Assembly: GCF_021233055.1 (NCBI RefSeq)
Contig: NZ_CP089541.1
Span: 1 to 64,000 of the forward strand
DNA length: 64,000 nucleotides
Direction of reading: 5' to 3'
Origin: Spirosoma oryzicola
Lineage (GTDB): Bacteria > Bacteroidota > Bacteroidia > Cytophagales > Spirosomataceae
Part shown: positions 8,466 through 17,260 of the stretch, piece by piece
Position numbering within the stretch: the first letter of the stretch is position 1
How the letters are laid out: each line of letters begins with the position of its first letter
Program-made: the position numbers and the translations under genes
Notes under the pieces: generated by a model
Told to the model about the DNA's origin: nothing
The model's input: the letters and a program-made list of their open reading frames with translations, nothing else
The model's database searches: none

Positions 8466-9218
8466 TTACCAGATTCGGCTAGCGACCACATTGATGAACG
8501 AGTTCGCTACGAAGGCAATCCCAAAAGAAAGCGCAATCGAAAACTCACGTAGCAAAAACGCTTGCAGGAAAAGAAACGTAGTAAACCCAAGTAGTCCGAT
8601 AACCAACCCGCGCAGCGTATTGATGGTGGCATTACTTCCCTGAAGCATATGGGAGAAAATAGCTAAAATCGAGGTAGTGATTGGAAACGGAGTCAGAATG
8701 CCGCTCCAATTTGGTCCGAGAACGCTGGCTAATCCGGTGATGAGCAACACAAACAAGGTTGCAACAACCATGCGGATTGGAATATCGTAAGGTAAACGAC
8801 GAGCTTGTTTAGACAATACAGTTGGAACAGGGAAAAAGCGTAACGCCAAAAGAACAGAGCTTATTACCAATAGATAGCTGGCCCAAAGATTTAAATCCAG
8901 GTGCTTGATTAACAAGGCTGTAGCTGCGTAAACGCCATAGGATAATAGGAGGGTAGGAAGCCAGCTTACTTTTTGGGAGACGAAAGAATAACAATAGCAA
9001 AAAGCGATCAACGCTAAGATACCCGTCATTATCCCCTGAACGGACAGAATCCCAAATGACTTACCTTGCTCAAGAATAAAAAATAGAAGAATGGGCCCGG
9101 CTGTCCACGGCATACTACCGATTAATCCCCCCATTTTATTTCCCCATTTCCGGGCTACGAGTGTAATTAGCGCAATGACGACGGGAATAAGCGTTACTTT
9201 CAGTAAAAGAATATTCAT
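8466..9218 (-). CDS. conserved integral membrane protein with internal duplication
   Basis: The 250-residue protein is almost wholly hydrophobic, with about eight predicted membrane helices. Two segments resemble each other: GGLIGSMPWTAGPILLFF (about 31-48) and WSGILTPFPITTSILAIF (about 171-188). Each is followed by a similar glycine-rich helix, which points to an inverted or tandem repeat fold as in small transporters. No named family was recognised. The gene is convergent with the DedA gene, with 23 bp between the stop codons, and stands alone on its strand. Function unknown; a transporter is only a guess from the repeat. Confidence 0.7.
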   Translation of the reverse strand: MNILLLKVTLIPVVIALITLVARKWGNKMGGLIGSMPWTAGPILLFFILEQGKSFGILSVQGIMTGILALIAFCYCYSFVSQKVSWLPTLLLSYGVYAATALLIKHLDLNLWASYLLVISSVLLALRFFPVPTVLSKQARRLPYDIPIRMVVATLFVLLITGLASVLGPNWSGILTPFPITTSILAIFSHMLQGSNATINTLRGLVIGLLGFTTFLFLQAFLLREFSIALSFGIAFVANSFINVVASRIW

Positions 9219-9435
9219 GCGGAACCTGCCTGATTATTGGCTCGTAAAATTAGGCTGAAAAAGGAGAGAAGTTTACCTGATTGACTATAAAGGTTAAATG
9301 CAGGTAGATCAATTACCTTTGTTGAAAATCTGTAGTCTTGTTAAAGAAAGTTCTACCGCTTTACCGAGTCTGTAGAATGCGCAAGTCCTGCAAGTAGTGC
9401 CCAGCGCGCCGATTAATTTTTCAAACGAGGCCCAT

Positions 9436-11139
9436 ATGAATCATCGACGGTTTTTGTACGTGCTCTGCCTGATAGCTCTCTTAACGACAGTATTTGCCTT
9501 TCATGCTGCTTATGATCCTATTTCAAAAAGAAGCGAAGGCATACCTGTTTGCGGGTTCGGATCGGATGGTCCTATCAATCCAATGGAGAACGGTAAATTT
9601 ATAGTCGCCTTGCCCGGCTGGGGACACTATTCGTACAAGATTTCGACCCGGATCGACAGTGCTCAGTTTTATTTTGACCAGGGCTTGACGATGTATTACA
9701 GCTATCACATGAAGGAAGCTGTAGCTTCTTTCAAAGAGGTAACCCGTCTGGACCCTACCTGCCCAATGGGTTACTGGGGGCAGGCTCTGGCGGGAGGGCC
9801 TTATTACAATTCGGCTCATCTGTACACGGTTCCCCAAGATATGATGGTTGTACTGGCACGAATGAATGAGCTTGTTCCTTATGCCAATCCGAAAGAAAAG
9901 AGGCTAATCCAGGTAATGAACACGCGTTATTCAGCCGATCCCGCCGACGCGCAGCGAAAAAAACTTAATCAGGCCTACGCCAAGGCCTCCCGGCAACTCC
10001 TTAAGGAATACGATGACCCGGATAGCAAGATGTTTTACGTTGATGCGGTCATGTTGATACACGCTTGGGATTTTTGGACGCCTGATGGTAAGCCTAGAGC
10101 ATGGACGCAGGAAGTTGTCGATTTGTGTGAAAGCGTGTTGAAGCAATACCCCAATCACCCGGCAGCATTACATTACCATATCCACCTTACCGAAGCTTCC
10201 CGACATCCTGAATCGGCTCTGGCTAATGCCGATAAACTCAGAGCACAGCTTCCGGGGGTAGCCCATATGGTTCATATGGCGAGTCATGAATACCAACGCA
10301 ATGGACTTTTCGCTCAGGGGGTGGTTGTCAACGATCTGGCGGATGAAAATCTTTTACAGTATGATTCTCTAGCCGCACACCTGGGTTTGGTAAAACATTC
10401 GCCCCACTATTTTGCGGTGCAAACGTACTGTGCCTTGAGCGGGGGGATGTACCAAACCGGACTTAGAAACGCGCTCCGTTGCCGCAAATCAGTCGCTCCG
10501 CGAGCGGAAAATACGTATGATCAGTATCTGTACATGCTTCCGGCAATGACGTTGGTTCGGTTGGGTAAATGGAACGAAGTCTTAACGACAGTCAAACCAT
10601 CTGCCGACTGGACCTACGCATCTTTGTTGGATCATTTCGCCCGTGGTATGGCCTATGTCGGTTTGGGAAAAACGGCAGAAGCCCATCAGTATTCGCAATT
10701 ACTTAAGCAAGCGTTACAGGATAAAATACTTGAAAAAAGGCGTATACCGTTCAACGCTCCGCTTCCCGTGGCTCAGATTGCTGGTCATATTTTAGATGCT
10801 TCGATCCTTTTTGCTGACAAACAACACGATCAAGCTATCGAGAGTCTTCAGAAGGCGATTGCACTAGAAGATCAACTAATCTACACAGAGCCTAGCGACT
10901 GGCCTTTGCCTGCCAGACAGTATTTGGGGGCTTACATGCTGGCTTTGGATAAAGCGAAGGAAGCAGAGGCAGTATACCGTCAAGATTTAATTCACCATCC
11001 GGGCAATGGCTGGTCTTTAGTAGGACTTCACAAGGCCCTTAGCCTTCAAGGCAAACGGACGGAGCTGGAAAGGATTAAAGCTGGCTATCAAGCCGCCTTT
11101 TCGGAAGCCGAGCAAATTCCGGTTTCATCTATTTTTTGA
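9436..11139 (+). CDS. exported tetratricopeptide-repeat protein
   Basis: The start is placed at the ATG at 9436, giving 567 residues, because a hydrophobic signal segment (RRFLYVLCLIALLTTVFAF) follows at once and ACGAGG lies 9 bp upstream. An in-frame GTG at 9397 would add 13 unlikely residues. Residues about 75-110 hold a TPR-like unit (MKEAVASFKEVTRLDPTCPM), and further helical pairs recur to the end, including QAIESLQKAIALEDQ and AEAVYRQDLIHHPGNGWSL. TPRs form scaffolds for protein contacts. Several histidines (HYHIHLTEASRHP) are conserved in this type of protein, but no catalytic role can be stated. It stands alone. Confidence 0.75.
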   Translation: MNHRRFLYVLCLIALLTTVFAFHAAYDPISKRSEGIPVCGFGSDGPINPMENGKFIVALPGWGHYSYKISTRIDSAQFYFDQGLTMYYSYHMKEAVASFKEVTRLDPTCPMGYWGQALAGGPYYNSAHLYTVPQDMMVVLARMNELVPYANPKEKRLIQVMNTRYSADPADAQRKKLNQAYAKASRQLLKEYDDPDSKMFYVDAVMLIHAWDFWTPDGKPRAWTQEVVDLCESVLKQYPNHPAALHYHIHLTEASRHPESALANADKLRAQLPGVAHMVHMASHEYQRNGLFAQGVVVNDLADENLLQYDSLAAHLGLVKHSPHYFAVQTYCALSGGMYQTGLRNALRCRKSVAPRAENTYDQYLYMLPAMTLVRLGKWNEVLTTVKPSADWTYASLLDHFARGMAYVGLGKTAEAHQYSQLLKQALQDKILEKRRIPFNAPLPVAQIAGHILDASILFADKQHDQAIESLQKAIALEDQLIYTEPSDWPLPARQYLGAYMLALDKAKEAEAVYRQDLIHHPGNGWSLVGLHKALSLQGKRTELERIKAGYQAAFSEAEQIPVSSIF

Positions 11140-11286
11140 TTGTTGCTCCAGGATATCCCGGTGACCAAGTTCGTTCGGACCGCGGTGAACGACAAGTACC
11201 AGAACGGTTTAAACGACGAATCGATAGGAGAGAGGTAGTTGCTAATCGGCCTTCCTTCTTGAAAATCCGTTCAGTCTAATCGAAAA

Positions 11287-11323
11287 AGGTCGGCTCGTTA
11301 TGAATAGTACAACGAGCTGACCT
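11287..11323 (-). terminator. terminator of the alcohol dehydrogenase gene
   Basis: Thirteen-base arms at 11287-11299 and 11311-11323 pair with one wobble around an 11-base loop. On the minus strand the stem is followed directly by a T run, which fits an intrinsic terminator for the gene ending at 11345. Confidence 0.7.
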
Positions 11324-11344
11324 ATACGGAAGAAACTAATCTAG

Positions 11345-12415
11345 TTAGACAATTAGCGCGACGAATACAGCATGCGTGTTTTCTTTGTCTTCAGCCGTTT
11401 CGAACGCTTTGTTGATTTCATCGAGCGGGAAGCGATGGGTAATCATTTTTTTTGCGTTCAGCTTCCCCTTAGCCAGTAAATCCAGGCACATCTGCATTTC
11501 AGAGTCGATACCCCAAAATGAGTAACTAGCACTCGGAATCAACTGAATTTCGCCAAGCTGAATCTTGGCCCAATCGAGTTCAATACCCTTTTGTCCAGCC
11601 TCGAAGCCACCGACAATAACAACTTTGCCACCAATGCGGGTGAAGGACGTGGCCTGTGGTAACGTGATCGGCATAGAAGGTCCGCCCGCGCATTCGAAAG
11701 TAATATCGGCTCCGCGCCCACCGGTAAATTCCATAACTTTCTGGTATCCGTCTTCCGTCTTTGTATTCACAACGGCGTCGGCTCCAAGTTCTTTCGCAAT
11801 GGCCAAAGCGGAGTCGACCACGTCAGTTACAATTACGTCGGCTCCGCTGATCTTAGCCAACTGCAATTGGCCTAATCCGATGGGACCGGCCCCGATGATA
11901 ACTACCTTGTTATTTAGCTTGATTCCGCTTAAATGAATAGCGTGCATACACACCGAAAAGGTATCTATTAAGGTAGCTTCTTCGTAACTGACGTGATCCG
12001 GTAATTTGTGAAATTTCTCAGCGGGTCCGACCAGGTAAGTTGCAAAATCCCGCGAAACGGTATCCATCCGGACCGGGTAAAGGTTAGGACACAGATTGTA
12101 TTGCTGAACCCGACACCAATCGCAGGTGCCATCGCCTAAAACGGTTTCAACAACGACGCGATCGCCGGGTTTGACATTTTTAACCGCATCGCCGATCTCA
12201 ATAACTTCAGCCGCAACCTCGTGTCCCATGATCCTACCTTCCAGATCAGGTTCTTCTTTTTTCCAGTGTCGTAAGTCCGTACCGCAGATGCCAGCAACGC
12301 GAATTCGGGCCAAGACCCAATCGGGTTGGGGTATTTTGGGTGTTTCTACTTCCTTTACCTCAAATTCACCAGTCGCTGTTTTGAGCGCGGCTTTCATCGT
12401 TGAGTTCGTGCACAT
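11345..12415 (-). CDS. zinc-dependent medium-chain alcohol dehydrogenase
   Basis: The 356-residue MDR protein has the catalytic zinc ligands CGTD (C44) and GHE (H65, E66), and a Rossmann motif GAGPIGLGQLQLAK for NAD(P). The structural zinc loop reads D95-C98-C101-C109 in the usual C-x2-C-x2-C-x7-C spacing, so the first cysteine is replaced by aspartate. The family oxidises alcohols or polyols such as sorbitol or threonine; the substrate cannot be set here. A second ATG at residue 7 (12397) gives the more usual MKAALK beginning and may be the true start. An intrinsic terminator follows. The upstream gene on the same strand is more than 450 bp away, so it is probably transcribed alone. Confidence 0.85.
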   Translation of the reverse strand: MCTNSTMKAALKTATGEFEVKEVETPKIPQPDWVLARIRVAGICGTDLRHWKKEEPDLEGRIMGHEVAAEVIEIGDAVKNVKPGDRVVVETVLGDGTCDWCRVQQYNLCPNLYPVRMDTVSRDFATYLVGPAEKFHKLPDHVSYEEATLIDTFSVCMHAIHLSGIKLNNKVVIIGAGPIGLGQLQLAKISGADVIVTDVVDSALAIAKELGADAVVNTKTEDGYQKVMEFTGGRGADITFECAGGPSMPITLPQATSFTRIGGKVVIVGGFEAGQKGIELDWAKIQLGEIQLIPSASYSFWGIDSEMQMCLDLLAKGKLNAKKMITHRFPLDEINKAFETAEDKENTHAVFVALIV

Positions 12416-12484
12416 TGCTTTATTGATGAGTAAGTTTTAAGCGTGTCATAAAACGCAAAACCTGTCAAACGAATAAGATTAAGT

Positions 12485-12886
12485 TTATTTGGTACGCACC
12501 GTTTTTTTGTTGGCCGGTAACCGTTCGGTCAGTAATCCCAGAGCCAGCAACAGTAAGCCAAGGATCAGATGCGGCAGAAAAATTCGGTCAGCAAAACCCA
12601 ACAGCCAGGGCGATGCCCCCAGAAGACTGCCGATTAATCGATCGAACGCCAGATGAAGCATCATCAGCAACTTTTTAGAAAGACCACCTTCGTAATCGGT
12701 AACGACGGCAAGCAATAGGACTAGCCCACCGGCTGTTGCCAGTGGCCACATAGCTCGCAGATCATAGGAGAAACCCAGCAGCCAGGGCACACCGATCATC
12801 ACGGTACCGACTAGATAGTCCAGTACCGCATGCCCCTTAGTCGAGACGACCGATGTGCGAAAAGGTGGCTGCGGGAAATCAAACAT
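12485..12886 (-). CDS. SPW-repeat membrane protein
   Basis: The 133-residue protein has two copies of the SPW repeat, each a pair of membrane helices with a PWLLGF motif: VMIGVPWLLGFSYD and LLGASPWLLGFADR. SPW proteins are small four-helix membrane proteins of unknown function, often found near stress or redox genes. The gene begins 4 bp after the SDR gene stop, so the two are probably one transcript. A paralogue lies at 25367-25759. The ATG at 12886 is the only sensible start. Confidence 0.85.
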   Translation of the reverse strand: MFDFPQPPFRTSVVSTKGHAVLDYLVGTVMIGVPWLLGFSYDLRAMWPLATAGGLVLLLAVVTDYEGGLSKKLLMMLHLAFDRLIGSLLGASPWLLGFADRIFLPHLILGLLLLALGLLTERLPANKKTVRTK

Positions 12887-12890
12887 GGGA

Positions 12891-13658
12891 TTAGATCAGC
12901 TGGAGATGGGGCCGAATCTGAACGCTAACAACGTCACAGCGCTGCGGTTGGGTCAGAATGTACTGCACGCAAACGGCAATGTCCGCAGCTTTTAGCATTT
13001 CGCCTTTATCTTGGGCTTCTCGCTCCTCGTCCGGGGACGTCGACTGCATATCGGAACCTACGGCACCTGGTTCGATTAAACTTACTTTGATGCCTTTCGG
13101 ATTGACTTCTTTTCGCAAGCTTTCGGCAAATCCCTCAATCGCCGATTTCGTTGCCACGTAGACGGACGAGCCCGATTCTCGAACCTGCGCACTCATCGAG
13201 CCAATCAGGACAATATGACCCTTCTGCTGCTTATCCATCAGGCGCAGTGCTTCCTTGGTGAGCGCTAAATAACCCACCAGATTTGTTTCAATCACGTATC
13301 GCCAATCGTCGTCAGCCATCTCTGCGATGGACTCGGCTCCCAGTGCCGCGCAGTTAATGAGGATATCCAGCCCGCCCAGTTTCGTTTCTGCCTGTTCGAC
13401 TACCCGCTGAATGTCTTCCGCCCGAGCGCTATCGGCGACTATGCCATCCGCCTGACCGCCCGCACTCCGCATGGCCGACAAGGCTTCGTCCAAAGGCTCC
13501 TGATGACGACCGAACGTGAACACGTTAGCGCCATAATAACTCATCAGCTCTCCGATAGCGCGGCCAATGCCGGTGGTACCGCCTGACAAGAGAATGCGTT
13601 TGCCGCTTAGCGATTCGACCGCTGTGTGTGGATTGACGGACTTTGTTGTGTTTTCCAT
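12891..13658 (-). CDS. short-chain dehydrogenase/reductase
   Basis: This 255-residue SDR has the nucleotide-binding motif SGGTTGIGRAIG near residue 25, the NAG-like NCAALG segment, the catalytic serine in GSMSAQV, and YVATK as the YxxxK active site. Residues FTFGRHQEP after the second strand, with an arginine, favour NADP(H). The closest general type is the clavaldehyde/serine-dehydrogenase-like SDR group. It is the first gene of a two-gene unit with the SPW protein. A 678-bp gap lies upstream. The substrate is unknown. Confidence 0.87.
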   Translation of the reverse strand: MENTTKSVNPHTAVESLSGKRILLSGGTTGIGRAIGELMSYYGANVFTFGRHQEPLDEALSAMRSAGGQADGIVADSARAEDIQRVVEQAETKLGGLDILINCAALGAESIAEMADDDWRYVIETNLVGYLALTKEALRLMDKQQKGHIVLIGSMSAQVRESGSSVYVATKSAIEGFAESLRKEVNPKGIKVSLIEPGAVGSDMQSTSPDEEREAQDKGEMLKAADIAVCVQYILTQPQRCDVVSVQIRPHLQLI

Positions 13659-14336
13659 AAGTGTGTTTTGTTAATTAGATTGTCTGTTTTGCGATGTCGG
13701 CTCTCCGATACGAGCAGTCGGATGGGAGCCGGTACATCGACACCAAACTCTTTCAGGTAATTACATAGTGTAGATTTCGGTCTCCTCGTAACGCGTTTCT
13801 TTGGGTATGTCGTAAGCCTAAAGCATCACGATGAGCGTGTGTCGCATTGTCAGAAAGCATAAGCGTACTACCTGTTTTCGCTTAGTTTTAACTCGCAAGC
13901 TAGATTGCCACCAAAAAAAATCGTTTAATAATGAGGTAGTGGATTGCTTCTGTTGATTGCTGTTGTGCTCTTGCTGAGTGGTCTACATAGCGTGATCAGT
14001 AAAGCAAGGGGAGTCATTAAGTCAGCTACTCAAATTAATCGTGTCCGAAGTAGGTAGAGGTGGAGTCGGCTTTGAGAACCGTGCGGGCGACTCCGCCAAC
14101 ACCACTATTGAGGTAGACACCCACTTCACAGCGCGTTTTTACTGCTTCTCTGGAAATACCGTATTTTTCCCGGTCAACGTAAAGCCTAAGTCGTGCTATT
14201 TTAAGAATTAACCGCCTTCAATTGATCAATTCGTTTGTTGGGTTCATCATGCATTATTGCCGTTTCAACCGTAAAGTTCTGTTCGAACAGGTGGCTAGTG
14301 AGCATATTTGTTTCATAACGATTAACCATAACTACG
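13659..14336. other. 678-bp gap with a likely decayed gene
   Basis: No intact gene is seen. The first 370 bp show no clear feature. The right part (14035-14305) has two overlapping coding-like frames on the minus strand, described separately. The last 30 bp lead into the TTG start of the cytochrome gene. Confidence 0.5.
14035..14305 (-). pseudogene. possible frameshifted small gene
   Basis: On the minus strand an ATG at 14305 opens 34 residues (beginning MLTSHLFEQNFTVETAIMHD) that stop at 14201. An overlapping frame, 14217 down to 14035, gives 60 residues with no ATG, containing RLRLYVDREKYGISREA and ending ADSTSTYFGHD. Both have a coding-like residue mix. Joining them by one frame change near 14205 would give one protein of about 88 residues. 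No family is recognised. A chance pair of open frames cannot be excluded. Confidence 0.25.
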
Positions 14337-15317
14337 TTGAAAAAGACAGTTCGCATACTCGGAATTAGTCTAGCCGTTATTTTGGCTGGACTTGTAGGTG
14401 CATTGGGTTATGTCAAATATGCTTTGCCCAATGTAGGCGAAGCGCCCACTATCAAAGTCAGTGCGACCAAGGCTCAGATTGAACGGGGTCGTTACCTGGC
14501 CAATCACGTCAATGTTTGTATTGACTGCCATAGCACCCGCGACTGGAGCCGCTTTGCGGGGCCACCTGTGGCGGGTACCACGGGCAAAGGGGGAGACCGG
14601 TTTGGTCCTGAGGTGGGGTTTCCCGGTACATTTTATGCCCCAAATATTACGCCTTCCGGAATCGGTCAGTGGAGTGACGGTGAAATTATTCGCGCTATTG
14701 CATCGGGGGTAACACGGGAGGGCAAAGCGATTTTTCCTGTGATGCCCCATCCTGCTTACGGTCGAATGGATGTGGAGGACGTGAAATCAATCGTGGCTTA
14801 CGTGCGTACATTGAAACCGATTGACAATGCTGTTCCAGCCTCAGAAGCTGATTTTCCGATGAATTTTATTCTCAACACCATTCCCCAAAAACCTGCTTTC
14901 CAAACGAAACCTGACACTACAGATGTCCTGGCCTACGGTGGGTATCTGGTCAATGCCGCTGGCTGCACCGAGTGTCATTCTCAGCAGGATCAGGGAAAAG
15001 CGATTGCCGGTCTGGAGTTTGCCGGAGGAAGAGAGTTTGTCATTCCCGGTGGCAAGGTGCAATCGGCCAACATAACGCCGGACACCAAAACGGGCATCGG
15101 CCAGTGGACAAAAGAAGCCTTTGTTGCTCGTTTCAAAGCGTATGACCCAGCGCGGGGGTACATGGCACCCGAAGTTAAACCCGGAGACCGGCAATCGCTG
15201 ATGCCCTGGACGATGTACGCTGGTATGACCGAATCGGATCTAGGAGCAATCTACACGTACTTGAAAACACTAAAACCTGTCCCTAACCGCGTAACCACTT
15301 TTGTTGCAAGTCGATAA
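14337..15317 (+). CDS. membrane-anchored diheme cytochrome c
   Basis: The product has 326 residues. A TTG start at 14337 is chosen because MKKTVRILG and a hydrophobic anchor (about 7-27) follow it, and an in-frame TAA lies 19-21 bp upstream with no ATG between. Two CxxCH haem sites are seen: CIDCH at 61-65 and CTECH at 210-214. Candidate axial methionines lie in PVMPH and in SLMPW. The two halves are related and resemble the cytochrome c subunits that take electrons from membrane alcohol or aldehyde dehydrogenases, although no partner dehydrogenase is adjacent. It probably acts in the periplasm in electron transfer. Confidence 0.85.
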   Translation: MKKTVRILGISLAVILAGLVGALGYVKYALPNVGEAPTIKVSATKAQIERGRYLANHVNVCIDCHSTRDWSRFAGPPVAGTTGKGGDRFGPEVGFPGTFYAPNITPSGIGQWSDGEIIRAIASGVTREGKAIFPVMPHPAYGRMDVEDVKSIVAYVRTLKPIDNAVPASEADFPMNFILNTIPQKPAFQTKPDTTDVLAYGGYLVNAAGCTECHSQQDQGKAIAGLEFAGGREFVIPGGKVQSANITPDTKTGIGQWTKEAFVARFKAYDPARGYMAPEVKPGDRQSLMPWTMYAGMTESDLGAIYTYLKTLKPVPNRVTTFVASR

Positions 15318-15425
15318 GAGAACGGGTAGAGGAGTGCTAGACGGTACTGAGGTTTTACAATCAACATTGCTTCTTCCAGGACGACAGAATGCTGTACGTA
15401 GCAAACTCTAGGTTCGCTTACGAGT

Positions 15426-15443
15426 TACTTGTTTAAACAAGTA
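15426..15443. promoter_or_regulatory. 18-bp perfect palindrome before the GH15 gene
   Basis: TACTTGTTTAAACAAGTA is a perfect palindrome ending 2 bp before the ATG at 15446. It covers the place where a ribosome binds and could be an operator or a small RNA hairpin. There is no direct evidence for a binding protein. Confidence 0.4.
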
Positions 15444-15445
15444 CT

Positions 15446-17194
15446 ATGATTCGTCAGCCACAGATTAACGATTTAGCCCTTATCAGTGACCGACAAACGG
15501 GTGCCTTACTGGATAAGCAAGGTACAATCAGTTGGTTTTGTCCGACCCGCTTTGATGCCGAGGCCGTATTTTCGCTACTACTTGACCAGCAAAAGGGAGG
15601 TTACTGGCTTGTTGAAGCGGATGATAAACAATTTGTAAGCCGGGCTTACCACGAACGAAGCAGTGTCTTAACGACACAGTATACGGTAGCAGGGCAACCT
15701 TTTTTCATTACGGATTGGATGCCCATAGACTTTGCGTTTAGGGGCATTTGTCGCCAGTTCTCGAATGCTACTGAGGAAATCACCAACCGTATCCGACTAA
15801 AGCCTGACTATGGATTGAGAGATTGCATTCCTGTTCTGGCTGACGATAGCTTGTCCGTCAATTTTCCTTCTGTTAGCTTGTGCCTTTACACATCGCACCC
15901 CTCAACGCTGGAAGAAAACGAACTCGTCTTTCGCATTCCGGCTAACGAAACCGGCTGGGCCGTCCTGGTTGATGAACGTAAACCGCATCCCCCACTAACA
16001 GTTGAATTGCTACAGGATTCCCTGCGTCATACAGAGAACGTGTGGAAGCAACTGGGTTCGCTCCTTGTCTACGACGGCCCGTACGAAAAAGAAGTGAACG
16101 ATTCGATCCGGGCTATCCAACAGTTAACGTACGCCAAAACGGGCGGTATAATAGCGGCTGCCACCACGTCGCTACCCGAAGTGATTGGCGGGAAACGGAA
16201 CTACGATTATCGTTTTGTCTGGATGCGGGATGTTGCCCTCATCACCGGGTCAATCGTCCAGGTTGACGAAGTAGGGGAAGTTGAAGAAAACTTTCTTTCG
16301 TTTATGTGTGGGGCTTTGGGTAAAAATGATCAAGCCAATCTGTCTCCTTTTTATAGTGTAGAAAAAGAAGTTATAGCCAGCGCGGAGCAACTAGAGCTTG
16401 GGGGCTACCGAAACAGTCGGCCTGTACAGATTGGTAATACCGCCAGTAAACAGTTGCAATTAGACAGTGACGCGAACATACTCATCGCGGCTAAGCTGGT
16501 TTATGATCGATTCGGTAAACGGGAGCATTGGGAGGCTGTTTGTAAAGTAGCCAACTTTCTGGCCGAAAACTGGAAACGTGAAGACAATGGTATCTGGGAA
16601 GAAGAAGTCAGGAAGCATTATACAACCAGTAAAGCCTATACGGCCAGAGGCTTAGAGTTCATAGCCAAATACGCTGATTCGCCAGCCCAGGCGTCTTATT
16701 GGAAGGAAACGGCTTCTCAAATCCGCAAGTTTGTGCACGATCACTGCATGACCAAACAGGGTGCGTTTGCGGTGTATGCGGGTTCGGAGGAAGTAGACAT
16801 TGCGGCTGCTTTGTTTACGCCCTGGTCCTACACGGAGCCCGACAGTCGGGAGATGAAAGCAACCGTACAAGCGCTGGAAACCGACTACTGCCGAAATCAC
16901 TTATACTGGCGTCATCTGGAAGAGTTTGATTCGAAAAAGGAGGGGGCATTTTTAGCCGGTACGTTCTGGATGGCTCATCATTATGCCATCGCCGGTAATC
17001 TGCCTAAAGCAAAGGCTATTATCGAAGCGGGGTTGGCGTACCAAAATGATCTTGGCTATTTCAGTGAAGAAGCGGGTATTAACTCGGGAGAAATGCTGGG
17101 CAATTTTCCCCAAACCTTTGTACATTCCTCATTCATCTGCGCTGTTAACGGCCTAAAACTAGCCATGGCGGGCAAAGATAGCCGTGCCTTTTAG
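15446..17194 (+). CDS. glycoside hydrolase family 15 (glucoamylase/trehalase-like)
   Basis: The 582-residue enzyme has an N-terminal beta domain (about 1-210) and the (alpha/alpha)6 GH15 barrel. Signature pieces include YDYRFVWMRDVAL near residue 252, the acidic YEFD-like region LEEFDSKKEGAF, and GEMLGNFPQTFVHSSF near the C-terminus with the second catalytic region. No signal peptide is present, so it acts in the cytoplasm. Bacterial GH15 proteins of this length hydrolyse alpha-glucosides, and several are trehalases. The OtsA-OtsB fusion 5 kb away makes trehalose turnover plausible. The sequence alone does not separate trehalase from glucoamylase. Confidence 0.85.
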   Translation: MIRQPQINDLALISDRQTGALLDKQGTISWFCPTRFDAEAVFSLLLDQQKGGYWLVEADDKQFVSRAYHERSSVLTTQYTVAGQPFFITDWMPIDFAFRGICRQFSNATEEITNRIRLKPDYGLRDCIPVLADDSLSVNFPSVSLCLYTSHPSTLEENELVFRIPANETGWAVLVDERKPHPPLTVELLQDSLRHTENVWKQLGSLLVYDGPYEKEVNDSIRAIQQLTYAKTGGIIAAATTSLPEVIGGKRNYDYRFVWMRDVALITGSIVQVDEVGEVEENFLSFMCGALGKNDQANLSPFYSVEKEVIASAEQLELGGYRNSRPVQIGNTASKQLQLDSDANILIAAKLVYDRFGKREHWEAVCKVANFLAENWKREDNGIWEEEVRKHYTTSKAYTARGLEFIAKYADSPAQASYWKETASQIRKFVHDHCMTKQGAFAVYAGSEEVDIAAALFTPWSYTEPDSREMKATVQALETDYCRNHLYWRHLEEFDSKKEGAFLAGTFWMAHHYAIAGNLPKAKAIIEAGLAYQNDLGYFSEEAGINSGEMLGNFPQTFVHSSFICAVNGLKLAMAGKDSRAF

Positions 17195-17260
17195 CAAGTC
17201 GGAGATAAACGCAGTCTCTTGCCGGACGGGTGAAATCAGCGGATAATAAAAGGCTACTAA

